The notes: a model not told the origin generated them from the letters alone. Shown: positions 33,728-46,000, counted from the first letter of the stretch. The stretch is DNA of 64,000 bases from Bacteroidales bacterium (GCA_017429475.1 JAFROX010000001.1:248001-312000); one strand, 5' to 3'. Made by a program: numbers and translations.

Positions 33728-35038
33728 ATGAAAAAGATTCTTTTGCTCGTTATGAGCCTTCTTCTCATCTGCGGCACTGCAAGCGCGCAGGGTATTCTCA
33801 AGAATCTTGGCGAAAGAGCCAAAAACGCAGTAGAAAACAACATTGGCAACAAAGTTGAGAACGGTGTCAACAAAGCGCTGGACGGCCTTCTCGGCGGCAA
33901 GAAGAGCAATGACAAATCTACTGACAGCAAAGCGGCAGCAACTGGCGATGAAGAAATAGATGAAGTTGCCGCACAAGATGAAGTTGTCGACTTTGAAGAG
34001 ATTCAAGCCAAGAGCGATTTCAAGCGAGGTGAAAATGTTTTCTTCTCAGATGACCTTAATGGCGAGCAGATGGGCGAGTTCCCTTCCAAATGGGACCTGC
34101 TGTCCGGCAGTTCCGTCGAGGTTGTCAATATTTTAGGAAAGAAAGCCATCCGGATTGAAGGTTCCAGAATCCGGCCTTTGATGGAAGAAGAAGAGTACCT
34201 GCCCGAAGAATTCACCATTGAGTTTGACGTACTTGCGCAGCCTGCTCAGGAAGGATCGGGTTGGGATGCTACTTTAGATCTGGCTATGGACGGTGCAGAG
34301 AACAGAAGGGTTTTTGATATCCGTATGAGTCCGGAATACCATCCGTACTATGGCAATGAGTATAACGGCATCAATTGGGGCTGGGGCGCAGAGAACCCCA
34401 ATGGCAACAAGATGGAAGGGGCGCCCGGAACGCAGGTCATCAAGAAATACCTGAAAAAGAACGACTGGAACCATATCGCCATTTCATTCAACAAGCGTGC
34501 GTTCAAGATGTATCTGAACTACCAGCGCATCGTGAACATTCCTAATATGGTTCAACCGCGTAAATGGTGGATTGACGGCTCATCTGACAGCGACAAAGGA
34601 ATCTTCGTGACCAATATCGTTATGGCTAAAGGCGCTGTCGAACTATATGAGCGCAATGCCACAGATTATTCTTCAGCCGTTGAAAAAGCCATCGCAGAAA
34701 CAGGCAAGTTCGTGACCAACAACATCCTGTTCGAGACCGGCAAGGCTACACTGAAGCCCGAATCTATGGAGGAGATCCAGAAGGTAGCCGAGTATATGAA
34801 GAAGAACCCTTCTGCCCGCTTCGAGGTTCAGGGGCATACCGACAACCAGGGCTCTGATGCAGTGAACGACCCTCTCAGCCAGCAGCGAGCCGAAGCCGTA
34901 GTCGCCGCCCTTGAGAAGGAAGGCGTGGATCCTTTCAACCTCCGCCCTGTAGGAAAGGGCAGCCACGAGCCCGTTGCCGACAACAGCACCGACGAAGGCC
35001 GCGCCAAGAACCGCCGCGTCGAGTTCATCAAGAAATAG
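33728..35038 (+). CDS. OmpA-family protein with LamG-like domain
   Basis: A 436-residue exported protein (signal peptide ending TASAQ). A short region rich in Lys, Asn and Gly is followed by a LamG/concanavalin-like sandwich (about 95-315, [20 protein letters not shown]). The C-terminal OmpA domain (about 320-436) has [15 protein letters not shown], the peptidoglycan-binding GHTDNQG, and RRVEFIKK. The OmpA half anchors it to peptidoglycan; the sandwich may bind glycan or protein. No beta-barrel is evident. A terminator follows at 35061. Confidence 0.85.
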   Translation: MKKILLLVMSLLLICGTASAQGILKNLGERAKNAVENNIGNKVENGVNKALDGLLGGKKSNDKSTDSKAAATGDEEIDEVAAQDEVVDFEEIQAKSDFKRGENVFFSDDLNGEQMGEFPSKWDLLSGSSVEVVNILGKKAIRIEGSRIRPLMEEEEYLPEEFTIEFDVLAQPAQEGSGWDATLDLAMDGAENRRVFDIRMSPEYHPYYGNEYNGINWGWGAENPNGNKMEGAPGTQVIKKYLKKNDWNHIAISFNKRAFKMYLNYQRIVNIPNMVQPRKWWIDGSSDSDKGIFVTNIVMAKGAVELYERNATDYSSAVEKAIAETGKFVTNNILFETGKATLKPESMEEIQKVAEYMKKNPSARFEVQGHTDNQGSDAVNDPLSQQRAEAVVAALEKEGVDPFNLRPVGKGSHEPVADNSTDEGRAKNRRVEFIKK

Positions 35039-35060
35039 ACAACTGTCTGCAATATCTGAA

Positions 35061-35086
35061 AGACGGCCTGTGGGCCGTCTTTTTTT
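35061..35086 (+). terminator. Rho-independent terminator after the OmpA-family gene
   Basis: AGACGGCC-TGTG-GGCCGTCT, a perfect 8-bp stem, followed by a T-run. Confidence 0.9.
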
Positions 35087-35099
35087 GTGGTTCTTTCAG

Positions 35100-35107
35100 T
35101 ATCTTTG
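35100..35107 (+). promoter_or_regulatory. -7 box for the UvrA2-like gene
   Basis: TATCTTTG matches TAnnTTTG, 17 bp before the ATG at 35125. Confidence 0.55.
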
Positions 35108-35124
35108 TAGAAAGATGTGACGGA

Positions 35125-37608
35125 ATGCAAAAAGACAAGACTCCCGACGCGATTGAAATTCGCGGTGCCCGCGTACATAATCTCAAAAACATAAATGTCG
35201 ATATTCCCCTCGGGAAAATCGTAGGCATTGCCGGAGTGTCCGGGAGCGGAAAATCATCGCTTGCGCTCGGAGTCCTCTATGCCGAAGGCTCCCGCCGCTA
35301 TCTGGATTCCCTCTCAACCTATACCCGCCGCAGGATGACCTTCGCCGCCAAGGCCGACGTTGACGATGTGCTTTATGTGCCGGCTTCGATAGCCCTGCAC
35401 CAGCGTCCCGGCGTCCCCGGCATACGCTCCACTTTCGGCACCGGTACCGAACTGCTCAACAGCCTGCGCCTGATGTTCTCCCGCCTTGCCAGCCACCGCT
35501 GCCCCAACGGGCATTACTGCCCGCCCAGCCTTGCCGTCGCAGCAGGACAGGAAATGGTCTGCCCTGAATGCGGAGAACATTTCTACGCTCCGGGGGCAGA
35601 GGAACTTGCCTTCAACAGCCAGGGTGCCTGCAAGCACTGCGGCGGCACGGGCACCATCCGTACCGTGGACGAGTCCACCCTTGTCCCCGATGAGAGCCTC
35701 ACCATCGACCAAGGCGCCGTAGCCCCCTGGGGCTCGTTTATGTGGAGTCTGATGAAAGATATCGCCAGGGAGATGGGCGTGAGAACGGACGTACCTTTCA
35801 AGGACCTGACCCCTCAGGAAAAAGAGATAGTCTACCACGGTCCTGCCGAGAAGAGGCATATAATCTACAAGAACGAGAAGACCAACGGCTTTGCCGAGAT
35901 GGATTTCACATACTACAGTGCCGTTTATTCGGTTGAGAACGCACTTGCGAAAGTGAAGGACGAGAAGGGGATGAAACGCGTGGAGAAATATCTCAAGGAA
36001 GATGTCTGCCCCGAATGCGGAGGCACGCGTCTCAGCGAGGCGGCTAGGGCACCGAAACTCCGCGGCATAAACCTCGCCGAAGCCTGTATGATGACGCTTG
36101 ACGAACTTGTCGGATGGGTGAAAGGCGTACCCGGCTCTCTTCCGGAAGAGATGCGTCCTATGGCAGAAAGCATCTGTGACTCTTTCTTCCTCGTCGCACG
36201 CCGCTTGGAAGACCTCGGTCTCGGCTACCTGTCGCTCGACCGAGCCGCGTCCACACTCTCTACGGGAGAACGGCAGCGTATGCAGCTTGCCAGGGCTGTA
36301 CGCAACCGCACCACCGGTGTGCTCTATGTGCTGGACGAGCCTTCCATCGGCCTTCATCCTTCAAATATCGTCGGACTCAACGGAGTGATGCACGACCTGG
36401 TGGCCGACGGCAATTCGGTCATACTGGTAGACCACGACACCCAGATTCTCAAGGAAGCAGACTGGCTCATCGAGATGGGGCCAGGCGCCGGCTCAGCCGG
36501 AGGTACGGTGTTGTCACAAGGTACCATAGAAGAAATAGCCTCCAAGCCTGACTCCAGGATAGGGCCTTTCCTGAAAGAGGTGAAGCCTGCAATGAACGGG
36601 CCGCGCGACGACCTTTTCGCCGAGGGTCGCATCCATCTCTCCACCGGAGAAATCCACACCGTGAAGCCACTTGAAGTCGACATTCCCAAAGGCAGGCTTA
36701 CGGTTGTTACCGGCGTCTCCGGCTCGGGAAAGACAACGATGGTGCTGGAAAGCCTCGTGCCTGCGCTTGAAGCCCTGACGAAAGGAAGCCGTATGCCTGC
36801 ACACGTGAGAACGGTCGAAGCTCCCGGCATAGCCCACATCAAGCTTATCGACGCCACCCCCATCGGCATAAATGTCCGCTCCACCGTCGCCACATACGCC
36901 AACATCCACGATGAACTCAGAAAGATATATGCCCGCTCTGCCGATGCGAAACGGTTGGGATACAAGGCAGGTGACTTCTCCTACAACACCGGTTCCCTGC
37001 GCTGCCCTGTCTGTGACGGCACAGGGTCGATAAGTCTCGACGTCCAGTTCCTGCCGGACGTGGACATTCCCTGCCCCGACTGCCGCGGCTCGCGCTACAG
37101 CAAGATTGCCGGAAGCATCTGCCATACCAGCAAGGCTGGCCGGAAAATGTCACTTCCGACACTTATGGCGAAAGAAGTGAGCGAGGCACTCGACTTCTGC
37201 AGTGATATGCCCCTGGTCCGCGACCGCCTCAGAATCCTCGAGGCCCTCGGGCTCGGCTACCTGACGCTCGGAGAGCAGACTCCCAGCCTCTCCGGAGGCG
37301 AGGCTCAGCGGCTCAAGCTTGCCAGCGAAATGGGACGCACCCAGACCGACTCCGTCTTCGTCTTCGACGAGCCTTCTATAGGTCTCCATCCTCTGGATGT
37401 ACAGACACTGATGGACGTGTTCCGCACCCTCATCGCTTCCGGAGCCACCGTAGTCGTCATCGAGCACGACCTGGACATAATAAGGCAGGCAGACTATGTG
37501 ATAGATATGGGCCCCGGAGGAGGCCTGGCAGGCGGACTTGTCGTCGCAGCCGGAGCTCCGGCTGAAATAGCTTCCTGCCCTCAAAGCATAACCGGACAAT
37601 TTCTTTAA
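35125..37608 (+). CDS. UvrA-like ATPase lacking the UvrB-binding domain (UvrA2 type)
   Basis: An 827-residue tandem ABC ATPase. The first Walker A is [13 protein letters not shown] and the second [13 protein letters not shown]; signature loops are [14 protein letters not shown] and [14 protein letters not shown]. Zinc motifs ([24 protein letters not shown] with CPDCRGSR) are kept. After [10 protein letters not shown] the roughly 150-residue UvrB-interaction region of true UvrA (about 940 residues) is missing. Such UvrA2 paralogues act in damage tolerance or antibiotic self-resistance rather than normal excision repair. It lies 6 bp before the epimerase-glycosidase gene, an odd operon partner. 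Confidence 0.88.
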   Translation: MQKDKTPDAIEIRGARVHNLKNINVDIPLGKIVGIAGVSGSGKSSLALGVLYAEGSRRYLDSLSTYTRRRMTFAAKADVDDVLYVPASIALHQRPGVPGIRSTFGTGTELLNSLRLMFSRLASHRCPNGHYCPPSLAVAAGQEMVCPECGEHFYAPGAEELAFNSQGACKHCGGTGTIRTVDESTLVPDESLTIDQGAVAPWGSFMWSLMKDIAREMGVRTDVPFKDLTPQEKEIVYHGPAEKRHIIYKNEKTNGFAEMDFTYYSAVYSVENALAKVKDEKGMKRVEKYLKEDVCPECGGTRLSEAARAPKLRGINLAEACMMTLDELVGWVKGVPGSLPEEMRPMAESICDSFFLVARRLEDLGLGYLSLDRAASTLSTGERQRMQLARAVRNRTTGVLYVLDEPSIGLHPSNIVGLNGVMHDLVADGNSVILVDHDTQILKEADWLIEMGPGAGSAGGTVLSQGTIEEIASKPDSRIGPFLKEVKPAMNGPRDDLFAEGRIHLSTGEIHTVKPLEVDIPKGRLTVVTGVSGSGKTTMVLESLVPALEALTKGSRMPAHVRTVEAPGIAHIKLIDATPIGINVRSTVATYANIHDELRKIYARSADAKRLGYKAGDFSYNTGSLRCPVCDGTGSISLDVQFLPDVDIPCPDCRGSRYSKIAGSICHTSKAGRKMSLPTLMAKEVSEALDFCSDMPLVRDRLRILEALGLGYLTLGEQTPSLSGGEAQRLKLASEMGRTQTDSVFVFDEPSIGLHPLDVQTLMDVFRTLIASGATVVVIEHDLDIIRQADYVIDMGPGGGLAGGLVVAAGAPAEIASCPQSITGQFL

Positions 37609-37614
37609 TGCAAT

Positions 37615-40614
37615 ATGAGAAAACTGACCTATCTTTTACTGTCTCTTTCCCTGCTGGTTCCTGCAGTCCTGCCGGCCCAGACCCGCAGCCAGATTGAAAA
37701 TCTGTCCCAATCCATCGAAGAGAACCTTACGGGAAACATCCTTCCCTTCTGGACAACCTATTCAGTCGATCCTGCAGGAGGATTCTACGGCACTGTGATG
37801 AACGACGGAAGTGCCGTGGAGAGCGACAAGGGAGCTATCCTCAACGCCCGCATCCTCTGGACATACTCGCGGGCATACCGGATATACGGCCTGCCGAAAT
37901 ATAAGGAGCTTGCCGACCGCGCAGCTGATTATTTCAAGGCACATTTCATCGACAAGCGCTACGGAGGAGTCTTCTGGAACGTGGACAAGGACGGCAATAT
38001 GTCTGACGGCACGAAGCAGACCTACGCCAACGCCTTTGCCGTATACGGCTTGTCCGAACACTTCTGCGCCACTGGTGACGTGAGCAGCCTCGAAGCCGCA
38101 AAAGAGATATACTACACTCTTGAGAAACGCACACACGACACTGTCCGCAAGGGATACTACGAGGTCTTCGACCGCGACTGGAGCCACACCGACGTAGTGG
38201 GCGTCGACGAGCACGAGAATGCCACGAAGACTATGAACACCCACATCCACCTTATGGAGGGTTTCACCAATCTATACTTCGCCTGGCCGGATCCGGGTCT
38301 TAAGAAGAATATACTCGAACTTATCGATATAATGCAGACCCGCCTGTACGATCCTGACAGCAAGCATCTGATACTTTACTGCGACGACGACTGGAACGTG
38401 GTGGGCACCGACGCATCCTATGGCCACGACATCGAGACTTCCTGGCTGCTCTGCGAATCTGCGGAGGCTGTCGGAGACGAGGCTCTCATCGCTTCAATAC
38501 GCAAACAGGCCATCGAGATGGTGGACGTGGCGCTTGCCGAAGGCCTTACGCCCGAAGGAGCGATGAAATACGAAGCCAGCCGCAAGAAACTGCAGTGGTG
38601 GTGCGAGTGCGAGACCGTCATCGGCTGCATCAATGCCTGGCAGATCACCGGCCAGAAGAAATATTTCGACGCCGCGGTCAAGAACTGGGAGTTCACCCGC
38701 AAATATTTTGTAGACAGCAAGGTTGGAGGCTGGTTCAAGGACCTCGACGAGAATTATGTCCCGGACCAGAGCTCTCCCAAGGTGAGTATGTGGAACTGCC
38801 CCTACCACAACTCCCGTATGGCCTATGAAATCAAGGCACGCCTTGCCCATCCTGCAGTTCACACTGAGGTTATGGCTTGGAGCAACATCACCGGCGTGCG
38901 CAGCGAAGGCGAACTGATTGACTTTGAAACGACTCTGCGCGTCGGCACTCCCGGCGGCAGGATTGAAGCCACCGGCCGCGAAAAGCAGGACGGCATACGC
39001 TACCAGCGCGACGGCTTCACCCAGACTACTGTCACACCGATGAGGAGCGGTGCCACCTTCACACAGACTGTAACTGACGTGGATCTGTCGACAGTGAACC
39101 TGAAATGGAACGTTGCTGCCGAAGAGACCAGGGATGGCGGTGCTTATTTCTGTATGAGTTTCTCTCCGAAATACTACAGCAATGCAAGCATCAAGGCCTC
39201 AGGCAAAAAAATCACAGTCGCCGCGCCGGAACGCAACATAGAACTTACCTTCAACAAGGCAGTCAAAAGCTTCGTCCGTGAAGAAAACGGGGACAAGGTG
39301 CTCTATGTCACATTCCTGCCCAAGATGAAGAAAGGGGCGAAAGCCGAGTATTCTGCAGTGATGAAAGTTTCCGGCACCCGTCACCACGAAACTGCCCATA
39401 TCACCCTTGACTCCTCCAACCCGGGCCGTCTGTTCGCGGGTTTCGGAGGCAACTTCCGCATCCAGAATCTGCAGAAAGACCCTGAAGTGATAGATTACTG
39501 CCTCGATAACCTGCGAGTGGCGATGGGCCGCGTGGAATTCCCCTGGAACGAATGGGACCAGAAGATCAATCCCGAGCACGTACAGCGCAGCGCCGAGATG
39601 GCTCGCCGCCTCAAGCAGCTTGGTATGCCGGTAATCGTCAGCGCCTGGTTTCCTCCCGCCTGGGCCGGAACGAAGACCACCCGTTCCGACGGCACCGCCA
39701 CCGCATATTCCCTGAAACCGGAGATGCAGGGGCGCATTTTCGAATCCATCGCTTCCTATCTCATTTATCTCAAGAAAGAGTACGGCTGTGAGCCAGACTA
39801 CTTCTCTTTCAACGAGTCCGACCTCGGCATAGATGTAGTCCACACTCCCGAAGAGCACCGCGACTTCATAAAGAACTTCGGAAAGTATATGGCATCCCAG
39901 GGCCTAAAGACCCGTATGCTGCTCGGTGACAACTCCGACGCCACCACTTTCGATTTCATAGTCCCGACGCTCAACGACCCCGAGGCGCTGCTCTATGTAG
40001 GAGCCATCTCTTTCCACTCCTGGAGGGGCTGTGACGATGCCACGCTTCGTAAATGGGCTGCTGCAGCTCATCAGATAAACGTGCCGCTCATAGTTGGAGA
40101 AGGAAGTACCGATGCCGCTGCTTGGCGTTACAAGGGCATCTTCAACGAATCCACGTTTGCTCTTTACGAAATAAACCTCTACACCCGCATCTGCGCCATC
40201 AGCCAGCCGCTCAGTATCCTGCAGTGGCAGCTGACCTCCGACTACTCGCTGCTCAGCGGCGACGGCATCAATGATGAGGAAGGTCCCCTGCACCCTACCC
40301 AGCGCTTCTGGAACATACGCCAGCTTGCCTCGACCCCGGCAGATGCCTTTGCCATTCCCACCACCTGCGACAAGGACAATGTAAACGTAGCATCCTTCAT
40401 CAATGTCGCAAAAGGAAAGAGCGCTGTCCACATAGTGAACAACGCCGCTTCCTCCAAGGCTGAGATTTCAGGCTTGCCTGCATCTTCTTCTTTCGCCGTT
40501 GTCCAGGTGACCAATGCCGGTTCCAATTCGGAATCCCAGCTTGTGCCTGTAGTCGGAGGAAAAGTTGAGATATTAATGCCGGCCGAAAGCTTCATAAGCG
40601 TTTTTGCCGAATAA
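37615..40614 (+). CDS. Secreted fusion: cellobiose/mannobiose 2-epimerase-like + clan GH-A glycosidase (GH30-like)
   Basis: A 999-residue exported protein (signal ending AVLPAQ). Residues about 25-415 form an (alpha/alpha)6 epimerase of the AGE/cellobiose-2-epimerase family, with the His-bearing motifs NTHIHLMEGFTNLY (208-221), SYGHDIETSWLL and MWNCPYHNSR. A beta-rich linker (about 420-600) leads to a clan-A barrel beginning FAGFGGNFRIQ. Its predicted acid/base is Glu734 in FNESDLG and nucleophile Glu829 in VGEGSTD. A C-terminal beta domain (about 910-999) fits GH30. Fusion of the two activities in one secreted chain is unusual, because such epimerases normally work in the cytoplasm. Family of the second half is less certain than the first. 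Confidence 0.8.
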   Translation: MRKLTYLLLSLSLLVPAVLPAQTRSQIENLSQSIEENLTGNILPFWTTYSVDPAGGFYGTVMNDGSAVESDKGAILNARILWTYSRAYRIYGLPKYKELADRAADYFKAHFIDKRYGGVFWNVDKDGNMSDGTKQTYANAFAVYGLSEHFCATGDVSSLEAAKEIYYTLEKRTHDTVRKGYYEVFDRDWSHTDVVGVDEHENATKTMNTHIHLMEGFTNLYFAWPDPGLKKNILELIDIMQTRLYDPDSKHLILYCDDDWNVVGTDASYGHDIETSWLLCESAEAVGDEALIASIRKQAIEMVDVALAEGLTPEGAMKYEASRKKLQWWCECETVIGCINAWQITGQKKYFDAAVKNWEFTRKYFVDSKVGGWFKDLDENYVPDQSSPKVSMWNCPYHNSRMAYEIKARLAHPAVHTEVMAWSNITGVRSEGELIDFETTLRVGTPGGRIEATGREKQDGIRYQRDGFTQTTVTPMRSGATFTQTVTDVDLSTVNLKWNVAAEETRDGGAYFCMSFSPKYYSNASIKASGKKITVAAPERNIELTFNKAVKSFVREENGDKVLYVTFLPKMKKGAKAEYSAVMKVSGTRHHETAHITLDSSNPGRLFAGFGGNFRIQNLQKDPEVIDYCLDNLRVAMGRVEFPWNEWDQKINPEHVQRSAEMARRLKQLGMPVIVSAWFPPAWAGTKTTRSDGTATAYSLKPEMQGRIFESIASYLIYLKKEYGCEPDYFSFNESDLGIDVVHTPEEHRDFIKNFGKYMASQGLKTRMLLGDNSDATTFDFIVPTLNDPEALLYVGAISFHSWRGCDDATLRKWAAAAHQINVPLIVGEGSTDAAAWRYKGIFNESTFALYEINLYTRICAISQPLSILQWQLTSDYSLLSGDGINDEEGPLHPTQRFWNIRQLASTPADAFAIPTTCDKDNVNVASFINVAKGKSAVHIVNNAASSKAEISGLPASSSFAVVQVTNAGSNSESQLVPVVGGKVEILMPAESFISVFAE

Positions 40615-40628
40615 CAAACCATAATACA

Positions 40629-41606
40629 ATGAACATAGGAATCATCGGAGCCGGCTGGATCGCCGACAAAATGGGAGAAACCCTTTCGGGAGTCCCCGCA
40701 GACAAAGGACTCGTCAAATATGCCATCGCTTCGCGCGACATCGTCAAAGCACGGGGCTTCGCAGAACACTGGGGATTCAAGAAAGCCTACGGCTCTTATC
40801 AGGAACTTGTGGACGACCCGGATGTAGACCTTGTGTACATCGCTACTCCCCATTCCCACCACTATCCTCATACGAAACTGGCCCTGGAGGCCGGCAAGCC
40901 CGTCCTTTGCGAGAAAGCCTTCATGGCCAACGCACGCGAAGCCGAGGAAATACTGAACCTTGCACACCGCAAAGGCATCTTCATCACAGAAGCCATCTGG
41001 ACCAGATATATGCCTCTATCCTTGAAGGTGAAAGAACTGCTTGATGCGGGAGAAATAGGAGAGCCGCGGATCGTGAACGCCAGCCTTTGCTATTATATGG
41101 ACCACAAGGAGCGCATCCTGCGTCCGGACTTGTGCGGTGGAGCCCTGCTCGACCTCGGAGTCTACAGCATCAACTTCGCAAGGATGTATTTCGGATCAGA
41201 CTTCGCATCCTGCGTATCATCCTGCACCCGCTTCAGCACCGGCACCGACCGGCACAACCACATCATCCTCACATACAAGGACGGCCGCGTCGCCAACCTG
41301 CAGGCCAGCGCCGGCGGCCTCAGCAACCGCGAAGGCCAGCTGATCGGTGAAACCGGCTATATCGTGGTGGAAAACATCAACTGTCCTGAAAAAGTCACTG
41401 TGTGGCACGATTACAAGAAGACCGCTGAATTCCTGCCTCCTGCAGACCAGGTCACAGGCTATGAATATCAGGTCTTCGCATCAAAGGATGCCATCGAAAA
41501 GGGCCTGCTTGAGTCACCCTATATGCCTCACCAGGAAACCTTGGACATAATGAAACAGATGGACGCTCTCCGCAAGGAATGGGGCATCCGCTATCCGATG
41601 GATTAA
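40629..41606 (+). CDS. Gfo/Idh/MocA-family oxidoreductase
   Basis: A 325-residue cytosolic NAD(P)-dependent sugar or diol dehydrogenase. The N-terminal Rossmann motif IGIIGAGWIADKM, the ATPHSHHYPH segment and the catalytic EKAFMANAREA (Lys) are clear. The C-terminal domain has the DLGVYSINFARMYFG helix, giving closest resemblance to the dihydrodiol dehydrogenase-like branch. It follows the epimerase-glycosidase gene by 14 bp, so it may oxidise or isomerise a sugar released by that enzyme (inference). Confidence 0.9.
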   Translation: MNIGIIGAGWIADKMGETLSGVPADKGLVKYAIASRDIVKARGFAEHWGFKKAYGSYQELVDDPDVDLVYIATPHSHHYPHTKLALEAGKPVLCEKAFMANAREAEEILNLAHRKGIFITEAIWTRYMPLSLKVKELLDAGEIGEPRIVNASLCYYMDHKERILRPDLCGGALLDLGVYSINFARMYFGSDFASCVSSCTRFSTGTDRHNHIILTYKDGRVANLQASAGGLSNREGQLIGETGYIVVENINCPEKVTVWHDYKKTAEFLPPADQVTGYEYQVFASKDAIEKGLLESPYMPHQETLDIMKQMDALRKEWGIRYPMD

Positions 41607-41612
41607 GAAAGA

Positions 41613-42980
41613 TTATTGCCTCAGGAAGGCAGCCATCGCATCGATATCATCCTTGGCGAATGACTGCTGCTTGCCCTCTGAGAGGTTCTTGATATTGACA
41701 GTGCCGGCTGCTGCTTCGCTGTCTGCATTGATCGATATGAAAGGAATGCCATTGCGGGTGGCATAGTCGAACTGCTTGCCCAGCTTGCTTTCATCCGGGA
41801 ATACCACGACTGAGAAGCCTTTTTCACGCAGCCTGGCGCATACAGGCATAACATAGCCCAAAGCTTCCCTGCCCATATTGGCGAAGAGAATGTCAGGAGA
41901 ACTGCCCAGCGCTGCCGGATACTTGTCAAGACCAAGCAACACATCGTAGATGCGGTCGGCTCCGAATGAGATGCCTACTCCTGATACGTCCTTGAGACCG
42001 AAGATGCCGGTCAGGTCATCGTAGCGGCCTCCACCGCAGATGCTGCCAATTTCATAATCCAGCGCCTTTACTTCGAAAATCGCTCCTGTGTAATAATTCA
42101 GGCCGCGTGCCAGCGACAGGTCCAGTTCCACTCTCTGTCTGATGCCGGCTGTCTCGATGAGTCCGAACAACTCGCGGATTTCCGCTATACCTTTCATTCC
42201 TACCTCTGATGAAGCGAGTATATTGCTCATCTTATCGATCTTGGCCTCATTGTCGCCCTGCAGCTGGAGCACAGGTTCAATGACTGCAATCGCAGAGTCA
42301 GAAAGCCCTTTCTCGCGAAGCTCTTCTTTCACTGCATCCAGACCGATCTTGTCTATCTTGTCGATGGCTATCGTGATGTCCATCATCTTGTCGGCAGCCC
42401 CGGCAACCTCGGCGATGCCTGCCAGCAGCTTGCGGTTGTTGATCTTGATGCAGACATTGATGCCCATCCTGGCAAACACTTCGTCAACAATCTGAACCAG
42501 TTCGAGTTCATAGAGCAGCGAACGGCTGCCCACCACATCGACGTCACACTGATAGAACTCGCGGTAACGGCCCTTCTGCGGACGGTCTGCACGCCACACA
42601 GGCTGGATCTGATAGCGTTTGAACGGGAAATGGATGTCGTTCTGGTGCTGCACCACGAAGCGGGCGAAAGGCACGGTAAGGTCATATCGAAGCCCCTTTT
42701 CGCAAACCTTCATTGCCACCGCATTGCTGTTCTCAAGCATTGAGGGTTCCACACCGGCAAAAGCGTCTCCGGAGTTCAGGATCTTGAACAGCAGCTTGTC
42801 CCCTTCGTCACCATATTTGCCCAACAGCGTGCTGAGATTCTCCATCGCCGGAGTCTCTATCTGAGAATATCCGAAGAGGCGGAAAACTCCGCTGATGGTT
42901 GAGAAAATATAATTGCGGCGGGCCATTTCGAGTGGTCCGAAGTCGCGTGTTCCCTTGGGGATAGAAGGTTTCTGTGCCAT
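41613..42980 (-). CDS. hisS: Histidyl-tRNA synthetase
   Basis: A 455-residue class II synthetase that charges tRNA-His. Class II motif 1 is near the N-terminus ([14 protein letters not shown]), motif 2 is [15 protein letters not shown], the histidine-binding [15 protein letters not shown] follows, and motif 3 is [10 protein letters not shown]. The C-terminal anticodon-binding domain is present. A consensus -7 box lies upstream (43000-43007). It is convergent with the oxidoreductase gene, 6 bp apart. Confidence 0.97.
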   Translation of the reverse strand: MAQKPSIPKGTRDFGPLEMARRNYIFSTISGVFRLFGYSQIETPAMENLSTLLGKYGDEGDKLLFKILNSGDAFAGVEPSMLENSNAVAMKVCEKGLRYDLTVPFARFVVQHQNDIHFPFKRYQIQPVWRADRPQKGRYREFYQCDVDVVGSRSLLYELELVQIVDEVFARMGINVCIKINNRKLLAGIAEVAGAADKMMDITIAIDKIDKIGLDAVKEELREKGLSDSAIAVIEPVLQLQGDNEAKIDKMSNILASSEVGMKGIAEIRELFGLIETAGIRQRVELDLSLARGLNYYTGAIFEVKALDYEIGSICGGGRYDDLTGIFGLKDVSGVGISFGADRIYDVLLGLDKYPAALGSSPDILFANMGREALGYVMPVCARLREKGFSVVVFPDESKLGKQFDYATRNGIPFISINADSEAAAGTVNIKNLSEGKQQSFAKDDIDAMAAFLRQ

Positions 42981-42999
42981 ATTACTGGATTTAGCGGAG

Positions 43000-43007
43000 C
43001 AAATTTA
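43000..43007 (-). promoter_or_regulatory. -7 box for hisS
   Basis: CAAATTTA reads TAAATTTG on the minus strand, matching TAnnTTTG, 20 bp upstream of the hisS ATG. Confidence 0.6.
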
Positions 43008-43083
43008 GCATTAATTTGTGGTTTTTCTTAAATTAGAGGATTGATATAGACTTCATTATCTAAATAACTATAAACTGTGACCT

Positions 43084-46000
43084 ATGAAAAAAACGTTGTT
43101 CTTATCCATTATCACTGCCGTGATAGTGATTCCCGCAGCTATCATTGCGGTTGCTTCGTGCGGGGGCTCAAGGCCCGAAGGACCTTGCGACATCTATGCC
43201 AAGGCAGGGACCCCTTGCGCTTCTGCACACAGTACCACCCGTGCGCTGTTCAAGGCATACAACGGCCCTCTCTATCAGGTTATGCGCCAGTCTGACGGAA
43301 AAACTCTTGACATAGGGGTTGTGCGTTCACACGGTTATGCCGACTCTGAAGCACAAGACAGATTCTGCGCTGACACTTATTGCTGGATTACCACCATCTA
43401 CGACCAGGGTCCGAGCGGCAACGACCTGAAACAGGCTCCCCGCGGAGGATTCTCAGGCCACGCAATGGGCGGATTCAACAATATCTCGGTAGCCGACTGG
43501 GCTCCGGTGACCATCTCTGGACATAAAGTATACGGCGTATTCATCGCCCCTGGTATGGGATTCCGCTGGAACGACACCAAAGGCATTGCCGTAGACGACC
43601 AGGCCGAAGGCCAATATTGGGTAATCGCCGGCAATCACTACAACGACGGCTGCTGCTTTGACTACGGTAACGCAGAGACAGACTCACGCGATGACGGAGA
43701 CGGAACGATGGAAACGACATACTTCGGAAACGCCACCGCCTGGTACAAGGGCGTGGAGCCCGGTCCGTGGATCATGACCGACCAGGAGAACAACCTCGTC
43801 GGTTGCGTAAACCCCGATCCCAACGACAAGTTCTGCCCCACCATCAATCCTGTGGAGTGGAGATTCGTAACAGCAACCGCTGACGGCGAGCCTCATCACT
43901 GGAGATCTATGGGTGGAGACGCCCAGCAGGGTGAACTCAAGATATACTATGACGGAGGCCGTATCCAGAACCCCCGCAGCAGCTATGACCCGATGCGCAA
44001 GCAGGGTGCGATCCTCCTCGGCAATGGAGGAGACAACTCAGTGGGTTCACAGGGAACGTTCTATGAGGGCGCCATCACATTTGCAGGCACATTCCCCACC
44101 ATCGAAACGCAGCAGGCCGTTCAGGCAAACATCGTTGCAGCCAAATATGACGTTGAGCGCGTGACCGTAGCTGCCGAAAAGGATATCAACAGACCTAACC
44201 GCCTCCAGACCTTCGTTCCTGGTCAGACACAGAAAGTTGCAGTGAAGTTCGTGAACACCACCGGCAAGACCGTTAACGGCCTTACCCTTGGAGTAGAGGT
44301 TCCGTCAGGCTGGAAAGCTGAAGCTGCAAAGAAGATTGCATACGCAGTCGAGCCCGGTCAGACCGTCATCGAAACCTTTGAAGTCACTTCTTCCGACAAG
44401 GAATTCAACGGGGACCTCCGTGGTGTAGCCAAATGGGGCCGCAACACTGAAAAATCTGTCGAGAAAGTTCGCAACACAGCTCCCGTCAAGATTAACGAGT
44501 TCCGTATTGCAGGTACAAATCCTTCAGACTCGTTCATAGAACTTTACAATGCTGGTGACAAGGAAGTCGACCTCTCTGGATGGTATCTCACCACTCACAA
44601 GATCAACATCCCCATTTTCAATGGAATCAAGATTCCAGCAGGAACCAAGCTTGCTCCGAAGAGTTTCTACGTGCTCGGTCTTGCTACCACCGGTCTCGCA
44701 GTTCCGGCAACCAAAGGCGACAAAGTCATCTACACCCGCAGCGTAGACGGCATCAAAGCAGGTGACACCATTGATATCGACGGTGAGAAAGTCGTCGTTG
44801 CAAAAGTCAGCGCTCCTGCCGCCGATCCTTCCAGCAGGGTTGCTCCCGGCACTCCTACCACACTCTGGCAGCCGCTTCCCGAAGGACCTGTCATCACCAT
44901 CCCCAAAGGCAGCAAGAATATACCTGTGACCAGCACAGCCGGTTTCAAGGTAGGCCAGAAGATGGCAATCGGATATGGTGCCGAGTATCCTGCAGTTGAC
45001 CGTGTATGGGAGAAATATGAAGTTGTAACTATCACCGAAGTCGGCAAGCCCGGCACTCAGGCATACCTCTCGTTCGACGCCAAACCCGGTGAGACCAACA
45101 TCAAGGTATCTTCTGTTGCCAACATTACTGCAGGCGACAAGATACGCCTTGACATCGCCAGCGACGGCCACGGCATCGAGTGGGTTACCGTCAAGTCAGT
45201 GGGCACACAGTCTGAGACCAGCACCTTCGGAGGGCCTCTGCCCATTGAGCGTGCAGGAACCGGTCTCGAGCTTGAAGAACCGCTCAAATACTACCACTCT
45301 TCGAATATGCCTTTCGCCAACAACGGAACCGGTATCAGCTTCGAGCCCGCCACCAAGTTCGACCACTCTTCTAACGAGCCGGTTCTCGCCCTCGTATTCG
45401 AGATTGAACTCAAGGATGCACTCGCAGCAGACCACGAAATCGACGCTCCCGTAATGAAGGAAGGCGCAACTGTCGCAGGATTCCAGGGCAAAGCTGACCA
45501 GTACTACGGAGGTCCCACCTTCGCAAATGCCGGCAACATCACCCTGCGCACCGCCGACGGAAACGTTGCAGATGCCCTTAACTATGGCCTCATCGTAGAA
45601 CCTTGGGTTTCTGAAGGCTATCACGGCGACTCAGGCCACGGTCTCGGAGGAAGCCGCGTAAGCGTTTACTCACCCAGAGGAGGCTTCGGCCAGACTGCTG
45701 TAGCCACTCCAAACCTAAGTTCAGGCCGTTATCCCGACGGAGCCGACGCTGACGACAACATCAACGACTTCAAGCTTCAGGCAAACTCAAGTCTTGCCGC
45801 TGCCGCTGCCGCAGGAGCCACTAACATAAAGGTTGCCAACGTTGCCGGTCTCAAGCCCGGATCAAGGCTTCACATCGGTGATGAGGTCGCTGTGGTCAAG
45901 GAAGTCGGAACCTCAGGTGCTACCGTTCTTTCTGCCATCGTTCTCCCTGGTGGCAAGTCAATCCAGGTTCAGGGAGTCCAGGGCTTCCGTGCAGGACAGG

